The notes: a model not told the origin generated them from the letters alone. DNA of 64,000 nt from Actinopolymorpha cephalotaxi (GCF_013408535.1 NZ_JACBZA010000001.1:4982850-5046849); one strand, 5' to 3'. Positions 32,120-40,837 are shown, numbered from the stretch's first letter. A program made the numbers and translations.

Positions 32120-33532
32120 TTACAAGGACGAGCCGTCAGCCGCGACCGGCCGTTCATCCCGCAGACTCCACGCGAGCCCGAGCATGGCCACCAGCGCCGC
32201 CAGCGCGGCCGCCCAGAACACCCGCGACAGGTCGTCGCTCGCGACGAGTCCGCCGAACGCGCTGCCGACGATCCGGCCGCCGCCGAGCACGAGCATCGCG
32301 TACAGCCCCTGCGTGGTGTGCCGGATGGCGTCCGGTGCGCGCCGGTCCAGGATCACCCGCCCGGCGACCATCGACACGATGATGACCATGCCGTGCACGA
32401 CCTGCGTACCGACGACGACGCCGATGGTGGGGAACGCCGCGAGCAGCGCCACCCGCACGGTGGCGGTCGCCGCGCCGAGCACCATCAGCCACCGCCAGCC
32501 GAGCCGGCGCACCAGCCAGCCGAACGCGGCCATGTAGGCGATCTCGACCAGGACGCCGAGGTTGGTGACCAGGCCCAGCCAGCGCGGCGACAGGCCGACC
32601 ACCTCGGTGGCCATCAACGGATAGAAGGTGGAGTACGCCGTGACCGCCACCTGCAGCCAGAACATCGCGACCACGAACACCGCCGTGCTCGGCACCCGCA
32701 ACAGCGCGCCCGCGGCCCGCGCCACCCCGGTCAGCGTCACCGTCTCGCGAGGTTGTTCGGGCTCACCGGACCCCTCGCGCGCCGGGCCGCCGATCCGCGC
32801 GCCCGGTGCGCCGGCCAGCGGCCCCGTCGGCAGCATCGCCGCCACCGCGACACCGAGGATCGCGAGACCCGCGGCCACCAGCGGAAGCAGCCACAGCGAG
32901 TGCCGGTCGGTGAGGACGAAATACAGCAGGACGCCGGGCACCATGTAGCCGACGGTTCCCCAGATGCGGACCTTGTGATAACTCACCCGCGCCAGCGCCG
33001 TGATGTGCCGCTGGGAGGCGAAGAAGATGCCGTCCAGAAGTGGCCGGGTGGGTTCGCGCGCCAGGCTGAACGCGGCGTACACGAACACGACCCACCAGTA
33101 GCCACCGACGAACGCGAACACCGACAGGGCGATCGCCGACGCCGCCAGTATGAACAGGAACAACGTCTCCGCCCGGCCGTAGCGGTCGGCCGCCACGGTG
33201 AGCGCCGGCGGCGCGATCACCGCCGCCGCGCTGGACACCGCCAGCACCATGCCGATCTGCGCGGTGTCCAGCCCGTGCACGAACGCGAGGAAGACCGAGA
33301 AGAACGGCAGCATCGCGCCGTCCACCGCGTACAACGCGGCGTAGCTCGCCCTGGTGGCCGCAAGTGGCCGTGCCCGGATCCAGCCGGGCCGCCGATCCGC
33401 GGGGTCCGCGCCGGTTTCCGAGCCGTCTTCCGAGCCGGCATCCTCGGGTTCGGTCGATTCGTTGCCGGTCGGTTCACCGGTGGATTCGTTGCCGGTGGAT
33501 TCGGTCGCCGCACTTCGTCCGGTCGCGGTCAC
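32120..33532 (-). CDS. Major facilitator superfamily transporter (MFS_1-like)
   Basis: The 470-residue protein has about 45 hydrophilic residues with a T-G-N-E-S-T-G-E-type repeat, then twelve transmembrane helices. Features include Y-A-A-L-Y-A-V-D-G-A-M-L-P-F-F-S-V in helix 1 and D-R-Y-G-R-A in the loop after helix 2. This arrangement resembles the MFS_1_like/nucleoside-symporter-like group. The substrate is unknown. GTG 33532 is chosen because GGAG sits six bases upstream; a GTG at 33571 is less well supported. It lies 53 bp upstream of aceB and could share its transcript. Confidence 0.88.
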   Translation of the reverse strand: MTATGRSAATESTGNESTGEPTGNESTEPEDAGSEDGSETGADPADRRPGWIRARPLAATRASYAALYAVDGAMLPFFSVFLAFVHGLDTAQIGMVLAVSSAAAVIAPPALTVAADRYGRAETLFLFILAASAIALSVFAFVGGYWWVVFVYAAFSLAREPTRPLLDGIFFASQRHITALARVSYHKVRIWGTVGYMVPGVLLYFVLTDRHSLWLLPLVAAGLAILGVAVAAMLPTGPLAGAPGARIGGPAREGSGEPEQPRETVTLTGVARAAGALLRVPSTAVFVVAMFWLQVAVTAYSTFYPLMATEVVGLSPRWLGLVTNLGVLVEIAYMAAFGWLVRRLGWRWLMVLGAATATVRVALLAAFPTIGVVVGTQVVHGMVIIVSMVAGRVILDRRAPDAIRHTTQGLYAMLVLGGGRIVGSAFGGLVASDDLSRVFWAAALAALVAMLGLAWSLRDERPVAADGSSL

Positions 33533-33650
33533 GCGTACTCCGTCTCTCGAGTCGACCGTACGTGCCGCCACCGTCGTTGCCGGCGTTCACGCCGTTCCCG
33601 TCATTTCGTCGTCGTTTCGTCTCCCAGCATGCCGGGCTTGTCGAACAGCC

Positions 33651-33685
33651 GCGGTGGACGCGTCCGTGGCGCACGCGTCCACCGC
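33651..33685 (-). terminator. Stem-loop terminator after the ArsR/SRPBCC operon
   Basis: A perfect 13-bp inverted repeat (33651-33663 with 33673-33685) around a 9-nt loop lies 22 bp past the stop of the SRPBCC gene on the minus strand. It would end that operon's transcript before the MFS gene. Confidence 0.8.
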
Positions 33686-33707
33686 ACTCCAGGTCGGCCG
33701 AAGGTGG

Positions 33708-34241
33708 TCACCGCCCTTCGGCGAACGACTTCCCCGTCTCCAGCAGGCTCTTCAGCTCGCTGAGCACCCAGGCGTGACCGCCACCGGCGCCGTGGTCCTC
33801 GAGCTGACCGCCCACCAGCGACGCGAGGCCGGGTGCGCCGTCGAGCTCGTGGACGAGCGTCAGCCGGGACACGCCGTCGCCGATCTCCTTGATCTCGTGC
33901 GTGACCCGCGTCAACGGCTCCTTGGCGAGCGAGGGATCCATCAGCATCCGGAACGTCGTCACCAGCCGGCGCGGCGGGTCCGCCTCCACCACCTCCCCAT
34001 CGATGATCACGTCGGGAAGGGGATGGCCGTTCGCCTCCGCCCCGGCCCGGAACTCCGCGGTTGGCCGCACCTTGTACGCGCCGCCGGGGCGAAGGTCGTA
34101 CTCCACGAGTCCGGTGTAGCCGTAGCGTTCGGTCCACTCGGGCTTGGTGATCGCGTCCCAGATCGCCTCCGGGGTCGCCTTGATGTAGACCCGGTAGACC
34201 TGGGTGGTGGTGCTCGTCGCGTCGGTCGTTGCGTTCGTCAT
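33708..34241 (-). CDS. SRPBCC/AHSA1 family protein
   Basis: The 177-residue protein is of the activator-of-Hsp90-homologue-1 (AHSA1) SRPBCC type: Y-I-K-A-T-P-E-A-I-W-D-A-I-T-K-P-E-W-T-E-R-Y-G-Y, then Y-D-L-R-P-G-G-A-Y. It is the second gene of an operon with an ArsR regulator (4-bp ATGA overlap). This gene pair, ArsR followed by SRPBCC, is very common in actinobacteria and is thought to form a small ligand-responsive unit. The bound ligand is not known. The C-terminal helix carries the usual W-x-x-x-L-x-x-L-K-x-L-L pattern. Confidence 0.9.
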   Translation of the reverse strand: MTNATTDATSTTTQVYRVYIKATPEAIWDAITKPEWTERYGYTGLVEYDLRPGGAYKVRPTAEFRAGAEANGHPLPDVIIDGEVVEADPPRRLVTTFRMLMDPSLAKEPLTRVTHEIKEIGDGVSRLTLVHELDGAPGLASLVGGQLEDHGAGGGHAWVLSELKSLLETGKSFAEGR

Positions 34242-34636
34242 GGCCGTTCTTCCTTGTCTGTGCGGTCCGCCTTCGCGGGCTTTTCGGTTGCGGGCTTTTC
34301 GGTTGCGGGCTTCTCGTCCGTGGGGTTCTCGAGCTGGACCTTGAGGTCGGCGAGCGCGGAGACCCGGCGCTCGGCGTACTTGTCGATCCACCGGTCGTGG
34401 ATCAGCCGGATGGGTACGGGATTGAGGAAGTGCAACTTCTCCCGACCGGACCGGCGGGTGACGACGAGGTCCGCGGCCTCCAGGACCCGCAGGTGCTTCA
34501 TCACCCCGAAGCGCGTCATCTCCAACTCCGACTCCAGCTCGGTGAGCGTGCGGCCGTCACGCGTGAAGAGCAGGTCGAGCAGGAAACGCCGCGTCGGGTC
34601 GGCGAGCGCCTTGAACACCTCGTCGTCCTCCGCCAC
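34238..34636 (-). CDS. ArsR family transcriptional regulator
   Basis: The 132-residue winged-helix repressor has F-K-A-L-A-D-P-T-R-R-F-L-L-D-L-L, then the recognition helix region M-T-R-F-G-V-M-K-H-L-R-V-L-E-A-A-D-L-V and the wing T-R-R-S-G-R-E-K-L. Metal-binding Cys motifs are absent, so it is not a classical metal sensor. The Lys/Pro/Ala-rich tail contains three near-repeats of P-A-T-E-K. GTG 34636 is preferred over ATG 34657 because a palindromic operator lies just upstream of it and would otherwise be inside the gene. It probably autoregulates the operon. Confidence 0.9.
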   Translation of the reverse strand: MAEDDEVFKALADPTRRFLLDLLFTRDGRTLTELESELEMTRFGVMKHLRVLEAADLVVTRRSGREKLHFLNPVPIRLIHDRWIDKYAERRVSALADLKVQLENPTDEKPATEKPATEKPAKADRTDKEERP

Positions 34637-34649
34637 GCCCCAAAGATAG

Positions 34650-34665
34650 GTGACCATCTGGTCAC
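34650..34665. promoter_or_regulatory. ArsR operator palindrome
   Basis: GTGACCATCTGGTCAC is a perfect inverted repeat (7-bp arms, 2-bp centre) placed 14 bp before the GTG of the arsR-like gene. Position and symmetry fit an autoregulatory operator. Confidence 0.7.
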
Positions 34666-34732
34666 ATGTCCAGAGTTTCCGCAGGTCAACTCGCTCGGGA
34701 AGATCCGCGCAGCTGTCGGTAGGGTGCTCGCC

Positions 34733-35143
34733 GTGTCCGGACAAACCATCGTGGTCGGCGCCGCGATCGTGCGCGACGGCCTTCTGCTCACCCAGCAGCG
34801 CGCCTACCCCGAGGCGGCCGCCGGTCGGTGGGAGCTCCCGGGCGGCCGGGTCGAGCCGGGTGAGTCCGAGGCCGCAGCAGTCGTACGCGAGTGCCAGGAG
34901 GAGCTCGGAGTCGACGTCGCCGTCCACGACCGGGTCGGCCCGGACGTTCCCCTGCCGGGCGGAGACCTCGTGCTGCGGATCCACGCCGCGGCCCTCGTCG
35001 ATCGAGGCATCGAGCCGGTCGCGCACGAACACCGGGCGCTGCGCTGGATCGGCCTCGCCGACCTCGACGACCTGGACTGGCTGGAGCCGGACCGCGTCCT
35101 GCTGCCCGACCTGCATGCGCTCCTAGCAGGGCCGGGACGCTGA
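34733..35143 (+). CDS. NUDIX hydrolase (MutT-like)
   Basis: The 136-residue protein carries a complete Nudix box, G-G-R-V-E-P-G-E-S-E then R-E-C-Q-E-E-L-G-V (about residues 36-59), which binds metal and hydrolyses nucleoside diphosphate-linked compounds. The N-terminal V-V-G-A-A-I-V-R-D-G-L-L-L-T-Q-Q-R and W-E-L-P-G-G match the MutT/CTP-pyrophosphohydrolase branch, which removes oxidised or modified nucleotides. GTG 34733 has AGGG eight bases upstream; GTG 34724 is a weaker option. It is divergent from the arsR operon and could be affected by the same operator region. Confidence 0.9.
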   Translation: MSGQTIVVGAAIVRDGLLLTQQRAYPEAAAGRWELPGGRVEPGESEAAAVVRECQEELGVDVAVHDRVGPDVPLPGGDLVLRIHAAALVDRGIEPVAHEHRALRWIGLADLDDLDWLEPDRVLLPDLHALLAGPGR

Positions 35144-35270
35144 CCTCCGCTCGACAGCACGGACGCCGCCTGTAACCGGCGCTCATCCATGGTCGCGGTC
35201 GGCACGAAACGCCTTTGTACGTTGAGGAATCCCGCTCTGTGGGCAAGCTGGGCTTGTCGGTGGTGGCCGC

Positions 35271-35276
35271 TACGAT
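35271..35276 (+). promoter_or_regulatory. -10 element for a probably leaderless HNH gene
   Basis: TACGAT fits the actinobacterial TANNAT -10 pattern and ends six bases before the ATG at 35283. No ribosome-binding site is present in the gap. A leaderless message is the likely reading; no clear -35 is seen. Confidence 0.45.
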
Positions 35277-35282
35277 TCGATC

Positions 35283-37037
35283 ATGTCTTCGAGTGAGTGG
35301 GGTGCCTGGACCGGTGGCGATGCCGCCGGCCGGATCCTCGCTGCGCTCGACCGGGTCGACGCGCCGCTGGACGAGGCGTGGGTGGCCCCGAAGGGTGGCC
35401 TGAAGCCCGAGGACATCGCGGCGGTGATCGCTGCGGCGCGGGCGAAGAAGGCCCGCTTCGAAGCATTGGAGCTGGACCTGGTGGCTCTGGCGGAGGCCAG
35501 TGACATCGGCAAGCTGACCGGCTCCCCCAACGCCACCGTCTACCTGCGCACCGCGCAGCGGCTCGCGCAGCGGGAGGCGTCCGCGGTCGTGGGGCTGGCC
35601 CGGGACCTGGGCAAGGTGGCGCGGCTGACGTTGGAGGCGATGGCCGCCGGGGCGGTGTCGGCCCAGCAGGCGAAGGTGATCGCCGAAGCGCTGAAGAAGC
35701 TCCCCGAATATGTGGATGCGGATGAGCGGCACCGGGCGGAGGAGTTCCTGATCGAGAAGGCCGGCTTCGCCAACCCCGACGAACTCCGCGGGATGGGCGA
35801 ATCGCTGCTGGAGCGCATCGCGCCCGAAGAGGCCGAACGGCTGGAGGGTGAAGAACTGGCGAAGAAGGACCGCAAGGCCGAACAGAAACGGTCCCTGCGC
35901 TACCTGCCCAACGGCATCCCGCAGTCGGAGACGGTGCGGATCACTTTGCCGTCGTGGGAGATGGAACTGTTCCGCAAGATCATCGAACCGTTGGCCGAAC
36001 CGAAGAAGGGCGCAGAGCCGGACCGGCGCCCGATCGACCAGCGGCGCGGGGACGCGTTCGCCGAAGCCCTCGGCCTGCTCGCCGCCGCCACCACCACACC
36101 CGTACGCGGCGGCCGACCACCCCAGGTCGCGGTCACCATCCCCGTCGACGTTCTGCTGAAGGGCCTGGGTGCCGGGACGATCGACGACACCGCCACCCCC
36201 GTACGCCCCCGGCCCTGCACCTGCCCCTGCACCGACCCCAAGTACGGCACCACCAAGGACACCGGCAACACCCGGAACGCCAAGAACGCCAGACAGGCCC
36301 GTACGGACGGGGAACCGACACCGGAGGAAGCAGCAGGCCAGGAACAAGCCCGGGAAACCCAGCCAGGTATGGGGAAACGGCCACCATCGGGTACCGGCTC
36401 ACCCACCGACGGGATACCCCCACCGCGAACACCAGATCAACCGCACCACCCACAACCGAACACCGACCCCGAACCAGAACCCCGTACCGCAACGGGTTCG
36501 GGAACCGAACCCGATCCGCATACCGGGCAGGTTCCGGGGCGTGACGCCGAACCCCACGGTGCGGTGGGGCTGAAGGACGCCATCGACCCGCACGACGGGT
36601 GCCCCAAGTGTGGAGGTGGCGGGTCGGCCCGCTACCTCGGCACCGACGGCAAACCCATCTCCGCGGCGACGGTGCGCCGGTTGGCGTGCGAGGCCGACCT
36701 CATCCCCGTCGTCCTCGGCGGCGACGGGCAGGTCCTCGACCTCGGCCGTTCCGACCGGTTCTTCAGGGAACACCAACGACGAGCACTGGCCATCCGCGAC
36801 GGCAGCCACTGCCACTTCCCCGGCTGCAACATCCCCGAACCACGCTGCATCACCCACCACATGACCGCCTGGGACCACGGCGGCCCCACCGACCTGAACA
36901 ACGGCGTACTCCTATGCCGCTTCCACCACGTCACCGTCCACCACAAAGGCTGGCTGGTCCGCATGGGCACACACGGCCACCCCGAGTACGTACCCCCGGA
37001 ATGGGTGGACCCGCAGCAGCGAATCCTCCGCCCATGA
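35283..37037 (+). CDS. DUF222 and HNH endonuclease-domain protein
   Basis: The 584-residue protein belongs to the DUF222-HNH family, present in many copies in actinobacterial genomes. Residues 35-300 form the helical DUF222 region (A-A-G-A-V-S-A-Q-Q-A-K-V-I-A-E-A-L). A long Pro/Thr/Arg-rich insert with a C-T-C-P-C-T-D cluster follows (about 305-440). The C-terminus has the HNH nuclease core: C-H-F-P-G-C, C-I-T-H-H, W-D-H-G-G-P-T-D-L-N-N and C-R-F-H-H. The real role is unknown; a mobile or self-spreading origin has been suggested for such families. No ribosome site precedes ATG 35283, and a -10-like element is adjacent. Confidence 0.9.
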   Translation: MSSSEWGAWTGGDAAGRILAALDRVDAPLDEAWVAPKGGLKPEDIAAVIAAARAKKARFEALELDLVALAEASDIGKLTGSPNATVYLRTAQRLAQREASAVVGLARDLGKVARLTLEAMAAGAVSAQQAKVIAEALKKLPEYVDADERHRAEEFLIEKAGFANPDELRGMGESLLERIAPEEAERLEGEELAKKDRKAEQKRSLRYLPNGIPQSETVRITLPSWEMELFRKIIEPLAEPKKGAEPDRRPIDQRRGDAFAEALGLLAAATTTPVRGGRPPQVAVTIPVDVLLKGLGAGTIDDTATPVRPRPCTCPCTDPKYGTTKDTGNTRNAKNARQARTDGEPTPEEAAGQEQARETQPGMGKRPPSGTGSPTDGIPPPRTPDQPHHPQPNTDPEPEPRTATGSGTEPDPHTGQVPGRDAEPHGAVGLKDAIDPHDGCPKCGGGGSARYLGTDGKPISAATVRRLACEADLIPVVLGGDGQVLDLGRSDRFFREHQRRALAIRDGSHCHFPGCNIPEPRCITHHMTAWDHGGPTDLNNGVLLCRFHHVTVHHKGWLVRMGTHGHPEYVPPEWVDPQQRILRP

Positions 37038-37093
37038 GACGCGACCAGAAGCCATATCTCGACACCGCAGCGACACCGTACGGAGGAGACCTG

Positions 37094-38499
37094 ATGCAGC
37101 AGCTCGGCGAGCACGCACTGGTCCTCGGCGCCGGGATGTCCGGCCTGCTGGCGGCCCGGGTTCTGACGGAGGCGTACGAACGAGTGACGGTCCTCGACCG
37201 CGATCCCCCCCCCGCGGCGACCGCGATCCCCTCCGCGGAGACGGCGACGGAGCACCGCGGCGCGGGGTGCCTCAGGGACGGCACGCCCACGTACTCCTCG
37301 CGCGCGGAGGCGAGGTCATCGAGGACCTCTTCCCGGGTGTCACCGGTGAGCTCGTCGCCGACGGAGCGGTCGTGTCCCATCCCCTGGCGGACTTCAGGTT
37401 CTGCGCCGGCGGCCACACGCTCCGGCAGGTCCCGATCGGCGCGACCATGCTGCAGTGCACCCGGCCGTTCCTGGAAGGCCACCTGCGGGACCGGGTGCTC
37501 GCACTGCCCGGGCTCACGCCCGCGGACAGGTGTGACGTGGTGGGCCTGACCCTCGACGACGACCGCCGCCGGGTCGCCGGCGTTCGCGTCGTGCATGGGC
37601 GAGACGCGAGCACCGAGGAGACGCTGACGGCGGATCTCGTCGTCGACGCCACCGGAAGGGCCGGGCGTACTCCCGTGTGGTTGCGGGCACTCGGCCTTCC
37701 CCGGCCGCGGGAGGAGGAGTTCGCCGTGAGCGTCGGGTACGCCAGCCGGCTGATGCGCCTCCCCCGCGACTACGCCGAACGGGAGAAGGCGATCGCCGTC
37801 GGGCCGGTCCCGAACCTGCCGCGCGGCCTGGCCCTGCTCGAGGTCGAGGGCGGGCGCCACCTGGTGACGCTCGCCGGCTTCGAGAGCCGGCACCATCCCC
37901 CGGGTGACCACGACGGCTTCGTCGAGTTCGCCGCGACGGTGTCCCCACCGGACGTGCTGGACGCCATCCGGCGCGCCGAACCGCTCGGCGACATCGCCAC
38001 CTACCGCTACCAGTCCTCCGTACGCCGGCACTACCAGGAGCTGCCCGACCTGCCCGACGGACTGCTGGTGACCGGGGACGCGCTGTGCAGCTTCAACCCC
38101 ATCTACGGCCAGGGGATGACCCTCGCCGCGATGCAGGCTTCGACGTTGCGGGACAGCCTGGCGCAGGGCGCGCCCGGCCTCACCCGCCGCTTCTTCCAGG
38201 CCGCGTCCCGCACCGTCGACGACGCGTGGAACCTCGGGGTCGGGGCAGACCTCGCGCTTCCGCAGTTCCGGGCGCGGCGCACCCTGTCGACCCGGCTGAC
38301 CAGCGCCTACACCCGCCAGGTGCAGGCGGCCGGAGCGGTCGACGACCAGGTGGCGCGGCAGTTCGTGCGGGTCACGCATCTGCTCGACCCGCCGGACCGA
38401 CTCCTGCGCCCAAGCCTCGCCTGGCGGGTGCTGCGAGCTCGGACGGCAGGGCTGGGGCGACGGCGACGGGTTCCGCGACTCACTTCGCCCGGACGGTGA
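37094..38499 (+). pseudogene. FAD-dependent monooxygenase-like gene with a frameshift
   Basis: ATG 37094, with GGAGGAG upstream, opens a frame encoding the FAD-binding V-L-G-A-G-M-S-G-L-L-A-A-R and V-T-V-L-D-R-D. After about 40 codons the matching continuation (R-R-G-V-P-Q-G-R-H-A-H-V-L-L-A-R-G) is in another frame, which then runs intact to 38499 with V-T-G-D-A-L-C-S-F-N-P-I-Y-G-Q-G-M-T. The frames differ as if one base were missing near a run of nine C at 37205-37213. One added base would give a normal 468-residue protein of the p-hydroxybenzoate-hydroxylase-like family. It may be a true pseudogene, slippage-controlled, or a sequencing error. Confidence 0.8.
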
Positions 38500-39475
38500 A
38501 CTCCGCCGTGTGCACGCGGCCACCGTGACGGAAGTCGAGGTAGAGGCGGTACGCCCCCGCGCTCGGCACCTCGGCGTGGAACGCCACCCGCGGCCCGGCG
38601 GCCGTCTTCCCGTCGCCGGGCTCGCCGTCGGGATGCACGTGCAGGTAGGCCAGATCGCCGGCCCGCAGCGCCACCAGGTGCCCGTACGCGCCGAGGTAGG
38701 GCTGCAGGTCGGTGACCGGGCGGCCGCCGCGCTCGACCGTGAGGGTCAGCAGGCTGGACTTCCCGGCCCGCGGGTCACCGCTCAGCGTCACCTCGTAGCC
38801 GTCGACCCGCGCCACGGACCGCACCTGCGGCAACGCGCGCGGCTCGTACGCACCGGCCACCGGAACGTCGATGCCCAGGGTGGTCGCCTCCCCGCCGGTC
38901 GGCGTGAAGTCGGCGAACGCACGGTAGGAGCCGGCGGCGGTGAACGGCAGCCGGATCCGCCACACACCGTCCGCACCGAGTGCCGGGTGGACGTGCCGGA
39001 ACAACGACAGGTCACGCCGTACGACGATCAGGTGCAGCCGCTTGTCGTGCACCTTGTCGAACGCCGTGATCGGCCGGCCGTGGCTGTCGACGATCCGGAA
39101 CGCGAACTCCCCGTTCCGACCCTCCACAGGGTCCGGCGACACCCGCTGGAGCGTGTAGCCGTGCTGGCTGACCATCAGCCCGCCGGGGATCTCGGCCTCC
39201 TGAGCGTCCGACGACTCCTCGTGCCCGGCCGCCTCGTCGTGGCCGGCTGCCGGGTCCTCCCCGCCGGCCGCCTCGTCGTGATCCGTCGCGGAATCGTCGT
39301 CGGGTGACATGCCCTCCATCGGATCCGCGTTCGGCTTCGGTGACGTGGAGTGCGCCGCGGACGCGGAGGTCTCCTCCGCCGCGAACGGGCCGACCACGCG
39401 ACCGGCACCGTAGGCCGCGCCGAACGCGATCACCAGGCCGCCGGCGAAGATCCCCAGTCTGGTGGTGGTGTTCAT
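38480..39475 (-). CDS. Secreted or membrane-anchored His/Met-rich protein (possible copper handling)
   Basis: The 331-residue protein starts with a single hydrophobic helix (L-G-I-F-A-G-G-L-V-I-A-F-G-A-A-Y) and then an Asp/Glu/His-rich region with M-E-G-M and several H-D-E-A-A-G-H clusters (about 50-90). Two beta-rich domains follow with H-V-H-P-A-L, L-H-L-I-V-V-R-R and Y-L-H-V-H-P-D-G motifs, resembling YtkA/CopC-like extracytoplasmic proteins that bind copper. Metal binding is an inference from histidine content and domain type. It overlaps the FAD gene's 3' end by 20 bp (convergent). Confidence 0.7.
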   Translation of the reverse strand: MNTTTRLGIFAGGLVIAFGAAYGAGRVVGPFAAEETSASAAHSTSPKPNADPMEGMSPDDDSATDHDEAAGGEDPAAGHDEAAGHEESSDAQEAEIPGGLMVSQHGYTLQRVSPDPVEGRNGEFAFRIVDSHGRPITAFDKVHDKRLHLIVVRRDLSLFRHVHPALGADGVWRIRLPFTAAGSYRAFADFTPTGGEATTLGIDVPVAGAYEPRALPQVRSVARVDGYEVTLSGDPRAGKSSLLTLTVERGGRPVTDLQPYLGAYGHLVALRAGDLAYLHVHPDGEPGDGKTAAGPRVAFHAEVPSAGAYRLYLDFRHGGRVHTAEFTVRAK

Positions 39476-39606
39476 CCGATCCCCTTGCTCCCGTTGGTCA
39501 CCCTACCCCCGTACGGTATATCAGACCGGCTGCGGGAAGGTCCCGCCCCCGATATCCCCCGTCCGGACGATGCCGCCCGCACGCCCGCCGGACATGCTTG
39601 GGCCCC

Positions 39607-40296
39607 GTGAGCGACAGCATCGGGGAGTACCTCGTCAGCGCCCGGTCCTTCGCGGAGTACTCCGCGTTCTTCGACCTCGGCGAGGACGACCTGCGGGGTT
39701 CGGTCCTGGACTGCCCGGGAGGTGGGGCGAGCTTCACCGCGACCGCGGCGAGCAGGGGCGCCGACGCGATCGCGGCCGACCCGGCGTACGCGGACCCTCC
39801 GGCCGAGGTGGCCGCCCGGGTGCGGGCAGAGGTCGACCGCGGCGGCGCGTGGGTCACCGCCCGCACCGGCAGGTACGAGTGGGGGTTTCACCACGACCCG
39901 GAGACGCTGACCCGCGGGCGCGCCGAGTCCGCGCGGCTGTTCGCCGCCGACATCACCGCCCACCCCGACTGCTACCGGTTCGCGGCGCTACCGGAGCTGC
40001 CGTTCGCCGACGAGGCGTTCGACCTGGTGCTCTCCTCGCACTTCCTGTTCACCTACGCGGACCGGCTCGACCGCGACTTCCACCTCGCTGCGCTGCGGGA
40101 GCTACGCCGGGTCGCCCGCGGGCAGGTGCGGGTCTTCCCGCTGGTCGACCAGGCCGGCGGCCGGCTCGACGGCCTGGTCGACGATCTCGTCCGCGCGCTC
40201 ACCGCGGACGACGTGCGGGCGGAGCGCCGGCGGGTGCCGTACGAGTTCCAGCGTGGCGCGGACACCATGCTCGTGCTGCACCCGCCGGGACGGTGA
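39607..40296 (+). CDS. Class I SAM-dependent methyltransferase
   Basis: The 229-residue protein has the SAM motif S-V-L-D-C-P-G-G-G-A-S-F-T-A, a second motif A-I-A-A-D-P-A-Y, and L-P-F-A-D-E-A-F-D-L-V-L-S-S-H-F-L-F before the C-terminal strands. The C-P-G-G replaces the more usual G-x-G-x-G. Similar actinobacterial proteins are annotated only as methyltransferases. Start GTG 39607 places the motif at a normal distance. It is divergent from the His-rich secreted protein gene across 131 bp, and the gap holds a CCGTACGG palindrome near 39509-39516. Confidence 0.82.
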   Translation: MSDSIGEYLVSARSFAEYSAFFDLGEDDLRGSVLDCPGGGASFTATAASRGADAIAADPAYADPPAEVAARVRAEVDRGGAWVTARTGRYEWGFHHDPETLTRGRAESARLFAADITAHPDCYRFAALPELPFADEAFDLVLSSHFLFTYADRLDRDFHLAALRELRRVARGQVRVFPLVDQAGGRLDGLVDDLVRALTADDVRAERRRVPYEFQRGADTMLVLHPPGR

Positions 40297-40335
40297 CCGA
40301 CCGCCGCTCCCCGCACCCGAGAAGGGCCCGAATCC

Positions 40336-40707
40336 TCAGCCGCGGTTCGGGAGTGCCTGCACCGCCCACCGGTTGCCGTCGGGGTCGGCGAAGAAGACGA
40401 ACGAGCCCCAGGGGAACTCCTGCACCTCGCTGACGTCCACGCCGCGCCCGCTGAGCTCGGCGTGCGCGGCGTGGATGTCGGACACCACCAGCTGCAGGCC
40501 CTCGACCGAGCCGGGCTCGGCCTCGGTGACCCCGCGGCCGATGGCGATCGAGCACCCGGAGCCGGGCGGGGTGAGCTGGACGAACCGGATCTCCTCGCTG
40601 ACCTCGTGGTCGTGGTCGGCGTTGAAACCGACCTGCTCGGCGTAGAACGCCTTCGCCTTGTCGACGTCGGAGACGGGGACCGCGACGAGTTCGAGCTTCC
40701 AGTCCAT
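40336..40707 (-). CDS. VOC (glyoxalase/bleomycin resistance) family protein
   Basis: The 123-residue protein has the paired beta-alpha-beta-beta-beta modules of the vicinal oxygen chelate fold: V-A-V-P-V-S-D-V-D-K-A-K-A-F-Y, then L-Q-L-V-V-S-D-I and the closing F-A-D-P-D-G-N-R-W-A-V-Q. Metal ligands in the family are His/Glu at the strand ends; here the first is not an obvious His. AAGGGAAG precedes ATG 40707. Function may be glyoxalase-like, dioxygenase or drug binding; it cannot be narrowed. Confidence 0.88.
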   Translation of the reverse strand: MDWKLELVAVPVSDVDKAKAFYAEQVGFNADHDHEVSEEIRFVQLTPPGSGCSIAIGRGVTEAEPGSVEGLQLVVSDIHAAHAELSGRGVDVSEVQEFPWGSFVFFADPDGNRWAVQALPNRG

Positions 40708-40799
40708 GGAACGACTTCCCTTCGGCTGAGCCTGTGGTCATCGGGTGTACGGCGGGAGCGCCGCCACCCACAGGAACAACCTAGAAGGCATTCCGGCCA

Positions 40800-40837
40800 G
40801 TTCCCGTCCTCAAACCGCGCGGCGTGCGGACGGGAAC
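40800..40837 (-). terminator. Stem-loop terminator after the PhyH gene
   Basis: A 10-bp perfect inverted repeat (40800-40809 with 40828-40837) encloses an 18-nt GC-rich loop. It starts 20 bp past the minus-strand stop of the PhyH gene and precedes the VOC gene. Confidence 0.65.

Noticed and set aside
33532-33571. GTG 33571 as start of the MFS gene
   Set aside because: GTG 33532 has a GGAG at proper distance; the upstream codon lacks one and adds only a basic stretch.
35283-37037. DUF222-HNH gene as an intron-encoded homing endonuclease or IS
   Set aside because: No intron structure, flanking repeats or target duplication is visible; such genes are normal chromosomal members in actinobacteria.
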